Shown piece after piece: positions 5,501 through 5,642 of a stretch of DNA of 5,642 nt. Position 1 is the stretch's first letter, and every line of letters begins with the position of its first letter. This DNA is from a bacterium (GTDB lineage: Bacteria; UBA9089; CG2-30-40-21), in contig JASEHA010000175.1 of the NCBI GenBank assembly GCA_030018795.1, positions 1-5,642 of the forward strand, read 5' to 3'. The position numbers were made by a program, and so were the translations under genes. A model generated the notes under the pieces. It was not told the DNA's origin, did not search any database, and worked only from the letters and a program-made list of their open reading frames with translations.

Positions 5501-5551
5501 CTGCAAATTTTCTACCGATATTATGTTCACTATCGGAACGATTATTCTCAT
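5471..5551 (-). pseudogene. Short open frame running into the repeat, possible truncated gene start
   Basis: ATG at 5551 opens a 26-codon frame. The first 17 residues (MRIIVPIVNIISVENLQ) look like a normal protein start with a beta strand. The last nine (IHRLHRLRR) are encoded by the 9-nt repeat units, and the stop lies in the repeat. It begins 3 bp after the stop of the upstream gene, as a second operon gene might, but has no clear Shine-Dalgarno. It may be the start of a gene cut off by repeat insertion, or simply a chance frame. I do not recognise the family. Confidence 0.25.
5515..5536. repeat. CCGATA-N10-TATCGG inverted repeat
   Basis: A perfect 6-bp inverted repeat with a 10-nt spacer. 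It lies within the short - strand frame, 19 bp downstream of the stop of the unrecognised gene. It could be a protein-binding half-site pair or a weak hairpin. There is no T-run after it, so it is not a standard terminator. Confidence 0.3.
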
Positions 5552-5554
5552 ACC

Positions 5555-5642
5555 TTATTTATCTACCAAGTCTGCATTTCTTATATTTCTTACCCCTCTT
5601 TCAATTTCCTCCTCACCTGGCAATTTAGCCTTATATTCTGCT
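5555..5642 (-). CDS. Unrecognised protein, C-terminal 28 residues
   Basis: An open frame enters from the right edge on the - strand and ends at TAA (5555-5557). The 28 visible residues read AEYKAKLPGEEEIER then GVRNIRNADLVDK. This is a charged, helix-forming composition with LPGEEE as a possible helix cap, as in many small cytoplasmic proteins. Another frame is also open for 16 codons, so the assignment rests mainly on the more protein-like composition. I cannot name the family or a function. The 5' part and start are outside the window. It has the same orientation as the adaptor operon but is separated from that gene by about 200 bp of repeat-rich sequence, so it is probably a separate transcription unit. 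Confidence 0.5.
   Translation of the reverse strand, partial: AEYKAKLPGEEEIERGVRNIRNADLVDK

Larger units (their letters stand above)
5372..5506. repeat. Compound repeat cluster bounded by 8-bp inverted repeats
   Basis: TTGCAGAT (5372-5379) and its exact complement ATCTGCAA (5499-5506) flank a 135-bp stretch. It contains an AACCACAGAG-type tract (5386-5413) and a large imperfect hairpin (5430-5500). Eight matching bases could be chance, partly because CAGAT also belongs to the internal 9-nt unit. The boundaries are therefore tentative, but the stretch as a whole is repetitive and non-coding. Confidence 0.4.

Overview
The window reads as a piece of a bacterial chromosome of moderate-to-low G+C, with ordinary housekeeping genes, canonical Shine-Dalgarno sites (AAGGAGG-type before nif3 and trpS) and gene junctions filled with dispersed repeats. 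A HlyD/MacA-type periplasmic adaptor points to a diderm (two-membrane) organism. The dense small palindromic repeats (GTAGGGGC-type, ATCCACAGATTACACAGATT-type and AACCACAGAG-type) recall, from memory only, genomes of uncultured lineages such as Omnitrophica- or Desantisbacteria-like bacteria and some planctomycetes. This placement is a guess, because no marker here fixes the taxonomy.

Layout, + strand: the 3' end of a small clan AA (retropepsin-like) aspartic protease (3-221); a polytopic membrane protein of the lysylphosphatidylglycerol-synthase transmembrane / flippase-like family (269-1246); and a Nif3-family dinuclear metal protein (1351-2106). The + strand genes end against a 249-bp repeat block (2133-2381) bounded by near-perfect 18-bp terminal inverted repeats and containing two G/C-rich palindromes. 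It fills the junction between two convergent transcription units and looks like a MITE or a composite of small mobile repeats.

Layout, - strand, in transcription order: the last 28 codons of an unrecognised gene (5555-5642); a short open frame that runs into a repeat (5471-5551); a repeat cluster (about 5372-5506) with a large imperfect hairpin made of 9-nt units; then a three-gene operon of a membrane-fusion/periplasmic adaptor (5354-4128), trpS (4116-3136) and scpA (3105-2386). The operon gaps are 11 and 30 bp, so co-transcription is likely. TrpS and ScpA are housekeeping proteins for tRNA charging and chromosome condensation. The adaptor's transporter partner is not in view, and scpB, often next to scpA, is not downstream.

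The most notable protein observation is that this TrpRS has a C-x20-C-x6-C-x2-C cysteine pattern (residues 236, 257, 264, 267). It closely parallels the [4Fe-4S] cluster ligands described for Thermotoga maritima TrpRS. I see no new multi-gene defence or biosynthetic system; the non-routine content is the repeats and this probable Fe-S synthetase.
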